Positions 23,079 to 28,799 of a stretch of DNA of 28,799 bases are shown here, in pieces. Under the pieces are notes generated by a model. It was not told where the DNA came from. It saw nothing but the letters and a program-made list of their open reading frames with translations, and searched no databases. The DNA comes from Chloroflexia bacterium (lineage in GTDB: Bacteria > Chloroflexota > Chloroflexia > Thermomicrobiales > JALYUS01): positions 1 through 28,799 of the forward strand of contig JAICIL010000011.1 of assembly GCA_025924435.1 (NCBI GenBank). The letters run 5' to 3'. Position 1 is the first letter of the stretch; every line of letters starts with the position of its first letter. Made by a program: the position numbers and the translations under genes.

Positions 23079-23699
23079 CTACCAATTCATTGATTGCGTA
23101 CCTCCGTCAGATACCCGGCGATAATAAAGCCCGACGACACCCGAACGGAACGGCCTGGCTTCCAGGAGTTCGAGCGCGATGCCCTCATTGACATCCTTGA
23201 ACAGGGGTATTCCACCGCCCAGGACAATGGGATTGAGGTAGATCCGATATTCATCAATGACGCCGTGTTGCGTGAGCGCGTGGACGATACTGGGGCTGCC
23301 GAAGATCATCATATCCTTGCCGGGCTGTTGTTTGAGTCTCGCGATCTCGTCGGCGATGCGCTCTTTTACGAGCCGTGTGTTGTTCCATGTCACGGTTTCC
23401 AGCGTTCGTGAGAAGACGATTTTGTGTACATTCTCCACCCAGTGCGCATGATGGATATCTGCCTCCGTGCTCGCCGGGTTCGCGGGCACCGTCGGCCAGT
23501 AACTTTCCATCATGCGATAGGTGACGCGCCCGTAGAGCGCGGTGTCCACCGTCGTCAGCAGATTGGCAACGTCCTTGTACGATTCTTCATCCACGATCGC
23601 CCATTCCAATTCCCCGTTCGGCCCCGCGGTGAAACCATCGAGGGAGGCGTGCATCAGCGAGATCACTTTCCTCGTCTGCGTCGCCTGCGAAACATTCAC
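23079..23699 (-). CDS. Dihydrofolate reductase-like / RibD C-terminal domain protein
   Basis: 206 residues, GTG start at 23699 with GAGGAGA seven bases upstream. KVISLMHASLDGFTAGPNGELEW is the N-terminal strand and NADPH loop, LYGRVTYRMMESYWP the second block, and MMIFGSPSIVHALTQHGVIDEYRIYLNPIVLGGGIPLF the C-terminal core. This family (COG0262, PF01872) is related to DHFR and to the reductase domain of RibD; stand-alone copies are common beside DGPF and ECF genes and their substrates are mostly unknown. It sits between the MFS gene (99 nt upstream) and the BNR gene (66 nt downstream), all on the minus strand. Its leader resembles that of the MFS gene. Confidence 0.9.
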   Translation of the reverse strand: MNVSQATQTRKVISLMHASLDGFTAGPNGELEWAIVDEESYKDVANLLTTVDTALYGRVTYRMMESYWPTVPANPASTEADIHHAHWVENVHKIVFSRTLETVTWNNTRLVKERIADEIARLKQQPGKDMMIFGSPSIVHALTQHGVIDEYRIYLNPIVLGGGIPLFKDVNEGIALELLEARPFRSGVVGLYYRRVSDGGTQSMNW

Positions 23700-23798
23700 G
23701 GTGGCTCTCCTCTCGCGTGTGGTGCGGGCGGGGAACATCACCGCCCGTTGTTTTGCCAATGCCTCCATATACTTTGTACTTTTCGACCGGCCGCCTTC

Positions 23799-25280
23799 TC
23801 AGTCGCAGGTCGCTCCCGCAAGCGCGACCGCCGGGGCGGCGGCATTCACGTGGTCCGGCGCCGCGACGGCAGTTGGGTGAAGGAGCGCGGCCCCGACTAC
23901 GGCCGCCGCGACGGCGACGATGGTACCGGCGATATACGCCGCGTGGTAGCCGCCGTTGAGGGCGGCGAGCGCATCGTCGCCGGATATGAGGAGATGGTTC
24001 GTGCGCGCGGCGGCAAGACTGGCGAGGATGGCGAGGCCGAGGGCGCCACCCATCATGAACGCGGTGTTGATGACTCCCGAGGCGAGGCCGGACTCGCTCG
24101 GCGCAACATCGCTCATGGCGGCGAGCAGCAGCGGGTTGAACGCGATACCGGCGCCCAGACCGAGGAGGATCATGCTCGGGAGAACGGCGAGGGCGAAATT
24201 GCCGTGGACCGGCGCCCGCGCGAAGAGCGCGAGGCCGAACGCGACCAGCAGCATTGCCGTCGCCACCGGGGATCTGACACCGAAGCGCGTGACGAGTCGG
24301 GCGGAGAGGCCGAGCGAAAACGCCGCCATGATCAGGTCGGCCGGGAGGAAGGCAAGGCCGACCTGGAACGGGCTGTAGCCCAGCACCAACTGGAGGTAGA
24401 GCGCGGTGAGGAAGAACCAGGCGAACATGGAGGCCGCCCAGAGCACGCCGATGACGCTGGCGGTCGAGACATTGCGCAGTCGGAAGAGAGCGAGCGGCAT
24501 CAGCGGCGCGCGAACCCGCGCCTCGATCCCGAGGAAGATCGCCAGCAGCGCCGCAGCCGCACCAAGGAGGCCAAGTGTCCGGGCGGACGTCCAGCCCGCG
24601 TCGTTCCCATTCACGATCGCGTAGACGGCGAGCATCAGCGACGCCGTAACCGTGACCGCGCCCGCGACATCGAGGCGGCCCGCCGCGGCCGTGTCGCGAC
24701 CGGTCGGCAGCAGGAACAGGCCGAGCGCAAAGACCGCCACCCCGATCGGGATGTTGACGAGGAAGATCGCATGCCAGCCGAGCGTGCCCGTTAAGGCGCC
24801 GCCCAGAAGTTCACCGATCGAGCCTCCACCGGCGGAGACGAAGCCGAAGACGCCCATCGCCTTCGCCCGCTCGCCCGGCTCGGTGAACAAGGTCATAATC
24901 AGCGAGAGCGCGACCGCCGAGACGACCGCGCCGCCGAGTCCCTGCACCGCCCGCGCCCCCACGAGATACTCCTGAGAGCGCGCAAGACCGCAACCGAGCG
25001 AGGCCAGCGTGAAGAGCGCGATCCCGCCGAGAAACAGGCGCTGGTGGCCGAAGAGGTCGCCGAGCCGCCCGCCGAGCAGGAGGAAGCCGCCGAAGGTGAG
25101 CAGATAGCCGTTCACCACCCACGCGAGCGAACTCGCGGAGAAGCCGAGGTCCGCCCGGATGGACGGCAGCGCGACGCCCACGATCGTCGTGTCGAGGACG
25201 ATCATCAGATCCCCCAGGCAGAGGACGATCAGCGCAAGCCAGCGCCTGTCGCGGTATCCGGCATTTCGTGAAAGATTCAT
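23799..25280 (-). CDS. MFS drug exporter, DHA2 (EmrB/QacA) family
   Basis: 493 residues with about 14 hydrophobic segments, the usual number for DHA2 proton antiporters. LDTTIVGVALPSIRADLGFS is the family's first-segment motif, GGRLGDLFGHQRLFLGG the loop 2-3 signature, and GLGGAVVSAVALSLIMTLF with FVSAGGGSIGELLGGALTGTLGWHAIFLVNIPIG the antiporter motif region. It exports hydrophobic or cationic compounds from the inner membrane. The start at 25280 (MNLSRNAG) has a GAGAGGG site. It lies 109 nt downstream of DUF6069 across a hairpin, so part of the transcript may stop there. Drug specificity cannot be inferred. Confidence 0.93.
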   Translation of the reverse strand: MNLSRNAGYRDRRWLALIVLCLGDLMIVLDTTIVGVALPSIRADLGFSASSLAWVVNGYLLTFGGFLLLGGRLGDLFGHQRLFLGGIALFTLASLGCGLARSQEYLVGARAVQGLGGAVVSAVALSLIMTLFTEPGERAKAMGVFGFVSAGGGSIGELLGGALTGTLGWHAIFLVNIPIGVAVFALGLFLLPTGRDTAAAGRLDVAGAVTVTASLMLAVYAIVNGNDAGWTSARTLGLLGAAAALLAIFLGIEARVRAPLMPLALFRLRNVSTASVIGVLWAASMFAWFFLTALYLQLVLGYSPFQVGLAFLPADLIMAAFSLGLSARLVTRFGVRSPVATAMLLVAFGLALFARAPVHGNFALAVLPSMILLGLGAGIAFNPLLLAAMSDVAPSESGLASGVINTAFMMGGALGLAILASLAAARTNHLLISGDDALAALNGGYHAAYIAGTIVAVAAAVVGAALLHPTAVAAPDHVNAAAPAVALAGATCD

Positions 25281-25343
25281 GGCGTACCCTCTCTCGTGTG
25301 GCGGGCCGTGGATATCGCGATCAACCACTGCGCGAAACTTGAC

Positions 25344-25377
25344 GGGAACGGGGCGGGCTCTAGGCCGCCCCATTCCC
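25344..25377 (-). terminator. Hairpin between DUF6069 and the MFS gene
   Basis: GGGGCGG (25350-25356) pairs with CCGCCCC (25365-25371), extended by GGGAA with TTCCC across one mismatch. It lies 12 nt after the DUF6069 stop. No T tail is seen, so termination may be partial. Confidence 0.45.
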
Positions 25378-25389
25378 GCGATGGAGCGT

Positions 25390-25857
25390 TTACCGCGCTT
25401 GCGGGCGGGCGAAGGCCGTCAGCATCCGGACAATCACACCGGCGGCGACGATATGCATCAGAACGAGGATCGCAGTCTGCCCACCCGTCGCCCCCGGAAC
25501 CGTGGGGATGTAGGTGAAATCCGGGATCAGCGTGACGACGAAGACCACGGCGGAAATGATCGCGAAGAGGCGCGCCGGGTTGCCGGCGAAGCGGAGCAGG
25601 GCGGCGTAGAGCAGCACCGCGCCGATGGCGGCGGGCAGCGTGAAGGAAATCGCCCCGCTGACGCCCGCGAGGGGGAGGAACCGCGGGTCGTAGGCGACGA
25701 GCGCGCCACCGATGAAGTAGACGAGGGTGTTGGCGGCGACGGCGGCGATGACGGTGGCGAGGCCGACGCGGGCGAATCGCCCCCGGCCGGCGGCGCGCGG
25801 CTCCCGCGACACGGACGAGGAGATGGCGACGGGCGAGGACGTGGCGATGGACGACAT
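25390..25857 (-). CDS. DUF6069 family membrane protein
   Basis: 155 residues. After a Ser-rich, basic N-terminus (1-30) come four membrane segments at about 32-52, 62-88, 97-113 and 128-147. The patterns TVIAAVAANTLVYFIGG, FVVTLIPDFTYIP and VLMHIVAAGVIVRML are characteristic of DUF6069. No catalytic motif. Function unknown. ATG 25857 has GGGAGG eight bases upstream. A promoter resembling the ECF42 signature lies about 50-80 bp upstream, in the 121-bp gap after the sigma gene, which makes this gene the most direct predicted target of that sigma factor. Confidence 0.85.
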   Translation of the reverse strand: MSSIATSSPVAISSSVSREPRAAGRGRFARVGLATVIAAVAANTLVYFIGGALVAYDPRFLPLAGVSGAISFTLPAAIGAVLLYAALLRFAGNPARLFAIISAVVFVVTLIPDFTYIPTVPGATGGQTAILVLMHIVAAGVIVRMLTAFARPQAR

Positions 25858-25866
25858 GAGCGGTAC

Positions 25867-25894
25867 CTCCCTTGATCGAAGACCGGCAAATCGC
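25867..25894 (-). promoter_or_regulatory. Shared leader motif, copy 2
   Basis: On the minus strand GCGATTTGCCG, two variable bases, CTTCGATCAAGGGAG ends ten bases before the DUF6069 start. It is nearly identical to 23019-23047. It lies within the transcribed leader, just downstream of the ECF-type promoter. Confidence 0.6.
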
Positions 25895-25905
25895 TGCTTC
25901 CATGA

Positions 25906-25936
25906 GATAGTCGTTCGGCGGGGGTCGAATTCGACA
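25906..25936 (-). promoter_or_regulatory. ECF42-type promoter of the DUF6069 gene
   Basis: On the minus strand TGTCGA (25936-25931), a 17-nt spacer and CGACTATC (25913-25906). ECF42 target promoters are described, as I recall, with TGTCGA at -35 and a CGA...TC pattern at -10. The site lies between the sigma gene and its first downstream neighbour. Confidence 0.55.
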
Positions 25937-25978
25937 CAATCGGCCCGCGAAGTTTGCGGGCGTCCATCGCCGCCCGTT

Positions 25979-27238
25979 TCAGTCCCGCAGCGCGGCCAGC
26001 CGTTGCGCGAGAAAGCGCCGCTCCGGCTCCTGATTCGTGAGATTAAGCGCCCGTTGGTAGGCGGCGCGCGCGTCCGCCGCCCTCCCCAGGCGCCGGCACA
26101 AGTCCGCCCGCGCCGCGTGCGCCAGGTGATAGCCCGCCAGATCGCCGCGCGCCAGGAGGGCATCAATCAAGGCCAGCCCTGCCGCCGGGCCGTCGCGCAT
26201 CGCCACCGCCACGGCGCGGTTCAACTCGACAACCGGCGACGGTTCCGCCCGCGCCAGCGCGTCGTACAGCCCGACAATCTCGGCCCAGTCCGTCGCGGCG
26301 GCGTCGGGCGCCTCCGCATGCACCGCCGCGATCGCCGCTTGGAGGGTATATGGGCCGAACCGGCGCGACGACAGCGCCCGTTCCACCAGCGCGATCCCTT
26401 CCGCGATCTGTTCCCGGTTCCAGCGCGCGCGGTCCTGGTCCTCCAGCAGGATCAGATCCCCCGCCGGTGAGGTGCGCGCCGCGCGGCGCGATTCGTGCAG
26501 CAGCATCAACGCCAGCAGCCCCACCACCTCGGGCTCCGGCAGGAGCTCGACGAGCAGCCGCCCCAGGCGAATCGCCTCGCCCGAGAGATCGGGCCGGGTG
26601 AGCGACTCCCCCGACGAGGCGGCGTATCCCTCGTTGAACACCAGATAGATCACCGGGAGCACCATGTCCAACCGATCCGGCAGATCGGCCGGCGCGGGCA
26701 CCCGATAGGGGATGCGCGCATCGCGGATCTTCGCCTTGGCGCGCACAATCCGCTGGGCCAGCGTGGGCGGGGCGGCGAGGAAGGCGCGGGCGATCTCCTC
26801 GGTGGTGAGGCCGCAGACCTCCCGCAGCGTCAGGGCGACGCGCGCATCCGGCGGCAGGGCGGGATGGCAGCAGGTGAAGATCAGCCGCAGCCGGTCGTCT
26901 TCGAGACCCTCATCCCCTCCGTCTGCATCGGCCGTGTCGGCGTCGAGCTGCTCGGCGAGCGCCGCCAGCGAGGCGTCGAACCGGGCGCGACGGCGCATCG
27001 CGTCAATCGCCTTGAAACGGCCGGTCGAGACGAGCCACGCCCGAGGATTGGCGGGCACGCCATCCCGCGACCATTGCGCCAACGCCGCGGCGAAGGCGTC
27101 CTGCAGCGCGTCCTCGGCGCGGTCGAAGTCGCCGAGCAGGCGGATGAGGGTGGCGAAGACGCGACGGGACTCGGCCTGGTACACGGCTTCCACCATCGCG
27201 CGCACCCGTTCGTCGGTGGGCGACGATCCTCCCGTCAT
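25979..27238 (-). CDS. ECF42-type RNA polymerase sigma factor with C-terminal extension
   Basis: 419 residues. Region 2 (about 16-85, [31 protein letters not shown]) and region 4 (about 135-175, [29 protein letters not shown]) are followed by the long extension typical of ECF42: a DUF6596 block ([11 protein letters not shown] earlier, [36 protein letters not shown]) and TPR-like helices to the end ([19 protein letters not shown]). ECF42 factors have no anti-sigma factor; the C-terminal region is needed for activity. They usually sit beside DGPF/YCII genes, and two lie in this array. The ATG at 27238 overlaps the stop of a small upstream frame (ATGA). A strong promoter with a GAAC-N4-GTTC palindrome suggests damage-inducible expression. 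Confidence 0.93.
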   Translation of the reverse strand: MTGGSSPTDERVRAMVEAVYQAESRRVFATLIRLLGDFDRAEDALQDAFAAALAQWSRDGVPANPRAWLVSTGRFKAIDAMRRRARFDASLAALAEQLDADTADADGGDEGLEDDRLRLIFTCCHPALPPDARVALTLREVCGLTTEEIARAFLAAPPTLAQRIVRAKAKIRDARIPYRVPAPADLPDRLDMVLPVIYLVFNEGYAASSGESLTRPDLSGEAIRLGRLLVELLPEPEVVGLLALMLLHESRRAARTSPAGDLILLEDQDRARWNREQIAEGIALVERALSSRRFGPYTLQAAIAAVHAEAPDAAATDWAEIVGLYDALARAEPSPVVELNRAVAVAMRDGPAAGLALIDALLARGDLAGYHLAHAARADLCRRLGRAADARAAYQRALNLTNQEPERRFLAQRLAALRD

Positions 27239-27351
27239 CGTCGTTCACCCGGCTGTGGCATGGGCGTTTGGAGAAACGCGCGGATCATCGAAACGATCCA
27301 ATGCAACCATTGCGGAAGCGTACCGCCGTCTGTGTGCCATGAGACGCCCAT
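27235..27351 (-). CDS. Possible 38-residue coupled ORF before the ECF42 gene
   Basis: ATG at 27351 opens a frame of 38 codons that ends in TGA overlapping the sigma ATG (ATGA). AGGAG lies three bases before its ATG, closer than ideal. The predicted peptide has three Trp and a hydrophobic, possibly amphipathic middle ([16 protein letters not shown]). It lies wholly within the predicted leader of the sigma transcript. It could be a coupling ORF that controls sigma translation, a small regulator, or a chance frame. Confidence 0.35.
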   Translation of the reverse strand: MGVSWHTDGGTLPQWLHWIVSMIRAFLQTPMPQPGERR

Positions 27352-27369
27352 TCGCTCCTCGCTTTCTTA

Positions 27370-27411
27370 GAACATATGTTCAAGAATAGCGGCATGGACC
27401 GTCGCTGTCAA
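27370..27411 (-). promoter_or_regulatory. Promoter with LexA-like palindrome for the ECF42 sigma gene
   Basis: On the minus strand TTGACA (27411-27406), a 17-nt spacer and TATTCT (27388-27383) form a near-consensus promoter. One base later GAACATATGTTC (27381-27370) is a perfect 12-bp palindrome over the predicted transcription start. Placement and sequence match the SOS box on the dinB promoter in this window. The start codon of the sigma gene is about 135 nt downstream. Confidence 0.65.
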
Positions 27412-27520
27412 GCGCCGTTCGGTGCGGCTCGCGAATTGCGCAATTCTTCGCTCAATTTTTCGCCTCGTTCCGATCTACCGTTATACTGGGCGCGGAACGC
27501 TCGCACACAAGGAGTCCGCG

Positions 27521-28078
27521 ATGGTCACGCGCACCGAAGCGACAATCGAAGACCTCTCCAACGCCCCGAGGGACGACGGCACGTACGAACTCGTGAATGG
27601 AGTATTGGTGCACATGTCACCCACGGGTTTTTTGCCGGGCCGCGTCTCACTCCAGATCTGCATCGCCTTGATGCACTATGAGGAACAGACCGGTTCCGGG
27701 CGCGCGGTTCCGGATAACGTCGCGTTCCTCGTTGATTTGCCGCACCGGAAATCGTTCAGCCCCGATGCGTCGTACACCCTCCACCCTCCCGATAATGCGA
27801 TGCGTTTCATTGTTGGCGCGCCCGTCTTCGCGGCGGAAGTCCGGTCGGAATACGACTACGGCTCCGCCGCCGACCGCGCCTACGCGGAGAAACGGCGCGA
27901 TTACTTCGCGGCGGGCACGGTTGTTGTCTGGGACGTGGACCCGGTGAACAAGACAATTGCCTCCTGCCGCGCGGAGCGACCCGATACACCGGCGCGCTTT
28001 GGCGTGGGGGACGCGGCGGACGCGGAACCGGCATTGCCCGGCTGGCGCGTCGCGGTGGACGCGATCTTCAAGACCTGA
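27521..28078 (+). CDS. Uma2 family (DUF820) restriction endonuclease-fold protein
   Basis: 185 residues. The PD-(D/E)xK nuclease core is visible: SPDASYT carries the Asp, FAAEVRSEYDYG the Glu of the E-x-K region, and YAEKRRDYFAAGTVVVWDVDP the following helix with Lys and the VDP strand. N-terminal YELVNGVLVHMSPTG is the typical family opening. Uma2 proteins are very common in Cyanobacteria and Chloroflexota and often occur in many paralogues; their biological target is unknown. ATG 27521 has AAGGAG six bases upstream. A -10 element TATACT (27482-27487) lies 34 nt before the start, with only a poor -35. Confidence 0.9.
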   Translation: MVTRTEATIEDLSNAPRDDGTYELVNGVLVHMSPTGFLPGRVSLQICIALMHYEEQTGSGRAVPDNVAFLVDLPHRKSFSPDASYTLHPPDNAMRFIVGAPVFAAEVRSEYDYGSAADRAYAEKRRDYFAAGTVVVWDVDPVNKTIASCRAERPDTPARFGVGDAADAEPALPGWRVAVDAIFKT

Positions 28079-28141
28079 CCGCCCTCTGGCGGGCGGACGG
28101 CGGCATCGCGAGCGGAAAGCAAACACGAGCCTCCCTTTTCA

Positions 28142-28150
28142 TGCTATAAT
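28142..28150 (+). promoter_or_regulatory. Extended -10 promoter of the receiver-like gene
   Basis: TG (28142-28143), one base, then consensus TATAAT (28145-28150). No clear -35 is present, as is usual for extended -10 promoters. Transcription would start near 28157, about 75 nt before the start codon. Confidence 0.6.
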
Positions 28151-28232
28151 TTGCGGCGTTGGGGCATCAATGCGTGCGCGCATGGGCCGGAGCATCCGGG
28201 CGCCATTGTGGTGGGGAAAAAAGGGGACAGGC

Positions 28233-28634
28233 ATGGAAACGAAGACGGTCGCGGTCGTTGATGGGCGCGCGACGGTGCACGACTTTGTCGTCGAAACGCT
28301 CGCGGCGGCGGGCTACACGGTGCGCGGATTCCGCTCCCGCGCGACATTCCTGATCGAAGCGCCGACCGTCCGCCCCTGGATTATCCTGCTCGGCGCGGAC
28401 GACGACGCGTTCGATGTGCACACGCCGCTCGTCCTCGCATCCGTCCGCGCCGCGCCCTACCGGCCGGAGCGACCCGTCATCCTCTACAGCGCGAACCCGG
28501 AGGCCGCCGAACGCGACAAGGTCGAGGACGAGCCGGACGTCCTCCCGCTGCCCGTCCCCTTCACCGCCGAGCGGCTGCTCGACGCCGTGCGGAGCGTCGC
28601 GGACCGTTCCACCAAAGAACCCGCGCTCGCGTAG
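28233..28634 (+). CDS. Degenerate response-regulator receiver-like protein
   Basis: 133 residues forming a single domain with the alternating strand-helix pattern of CheY-like receivers: KTVAVVDGRATVHDFVVETLAAAGYTVRGF, PWIILLGADDDAF, RPVILYSANPEA and LPVPFTAERLLDAV. Several key residues are missing: the acidic pair after strand 1 is reduced to one Asp (VVDGR), the phosphoacceptor position reads LLGA with Asp residues two places later, and the Lys of the KPF motif is Val (PVPF). It is therefore probably a pseudo-receiver that works by binding rather than phosphorylation. No kinase or output gene is adjacent. AAGGGG lies seven bases before the ATG. The neighbouring Uma2 gene is upstream with its own promoter. 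Confidence 0.7.
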   Translation: METKTVAVVDGRATVHDFVVETLAAAGYTVRGFRSRATFLIEAPTVRPWIILLGADDDAFDVHTPLVLASVRAAPYRPERPVILYSANPEAAERDKVEDEPDVLPLPVPFTAERLLDAVRSVADRSTKEPALA

Positions 28635-28799
28635 CGGGGAGCGTTCGTCTCAGGTTCGGTAGCGCGGGGGTTGAAGCCCGGGGTGACTCGCCCGCCGGGA
28701 AACCCCCCCAACCCCCGTAAGTAGCCCCCCCCCCCAGGAACAACCCAGTACCAAACCTGGGGCGGGGGCGGCCCCACCCCAAAGAGGCGGCGGGGCGCC
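28635..28799. other. Homopolymer-rich tail, possible repeat or low-quality contig end
   Basis: No gene is supported here. The stretch includes GGGGGTTGAAGCCCGGGG-like dispersed-repeat sequence around 28660-28680, then runs of seven, five and thirteen C, and several G runs. Such runs after otherwise orderly sequence suggest either a collapsed repeat or sequencing error at a contig end. Confidence 0.5.

Noticed and set aside
1..28799. CRISPR array, tRNA, rRNA or transposase
   Set aside because: Scanning by eye found no regularly spaced direct repeats, tRNA T-arm/acceptor combinations, rRNA motifs or transposase-like proteins.

Overview
This is a GC-rich bacterial window (roughly two-thirds G+C) with tightly packed genes, many GTG starts, strong AGGAGG-type ribosome sites and several promoters so close to a start codon that the message would be nearly leaderless. 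Gene content, Gram-positive-type LexA boxes (GAAC-N4-GTTC) and dispersed palindromic spacers would fit a Chloroflexota lineage such as the Thermomicrobia. That placement is inference; no rRNA is present. No CRISPR array, tRNA, rRNA, transposase or phage gene was seen.

Left part (1-7000). The window opens with the tail of an NlpC/P60-type hydrolase. An aromatic amino acid gene, aroF (DAHP synthase), follows. A near-leaderless leader peptide with Trp-Phe-Tyr-Ala-Phe-Tyr-Phe codons, a 14-bp inverted repeat and an intrinsic terminator precede it, which looks like an undescribed attenuator. Next comes an orphan structured-RNA candidate with a near-consensus promoter, then a Gfo/Idh oxidoreductase, a small protein coupled to the Ada alkylation-repair regulator, a low-GC hypothetical gene, aroA and a dispersed CACAGAGG-type repeat.

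Middle (6700-16500). A small hypothetical gene, a transmembrane Ser/Thr kinase with a probable beta-sandwich outer domain, an M20D amidohydrolase and dnaA with one DnaA box are followed by a divergent SOS operon. In that operon a LexA box sits on the promoter of a Y-family polymerase (dinB), and dinB overlaps a sigma factor gene by ATGA. A PanE/ApbA-type reductase and a COG3618-type amidohydrolase follow.

Right part (16600-28799). A NarL-type two-component pair on the minus strand lies beside a secreted protein with four 11-residue repeats and a HypE-like AIR-synthase-fold protein. From 27.4 kb down to 20.7 kb all genes run leftward. They are an optional 38-residue ORF, an ECF42-type sigma factor, DUF6069, an MFS exporter, a RibD/DHFR-like reductase, a BNR-repeat protein coupled to a MoaD-like protein ending in GG, and two DGPF/YCII proteins. 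The sigma gene has a second GAAC-N4-GTTC palindrome on its promoter, and DUF6069 carries a promoter resembling the ECF42 signature. Genes of this array share leader sequences in pairs. I read it as a damage- or stress-linked sigma-factor island. The window ends with a Uma2 nuclease, a degenerate receiver protein and a homopolymer-rich stretch that looks like a repeat or a poor contig end.
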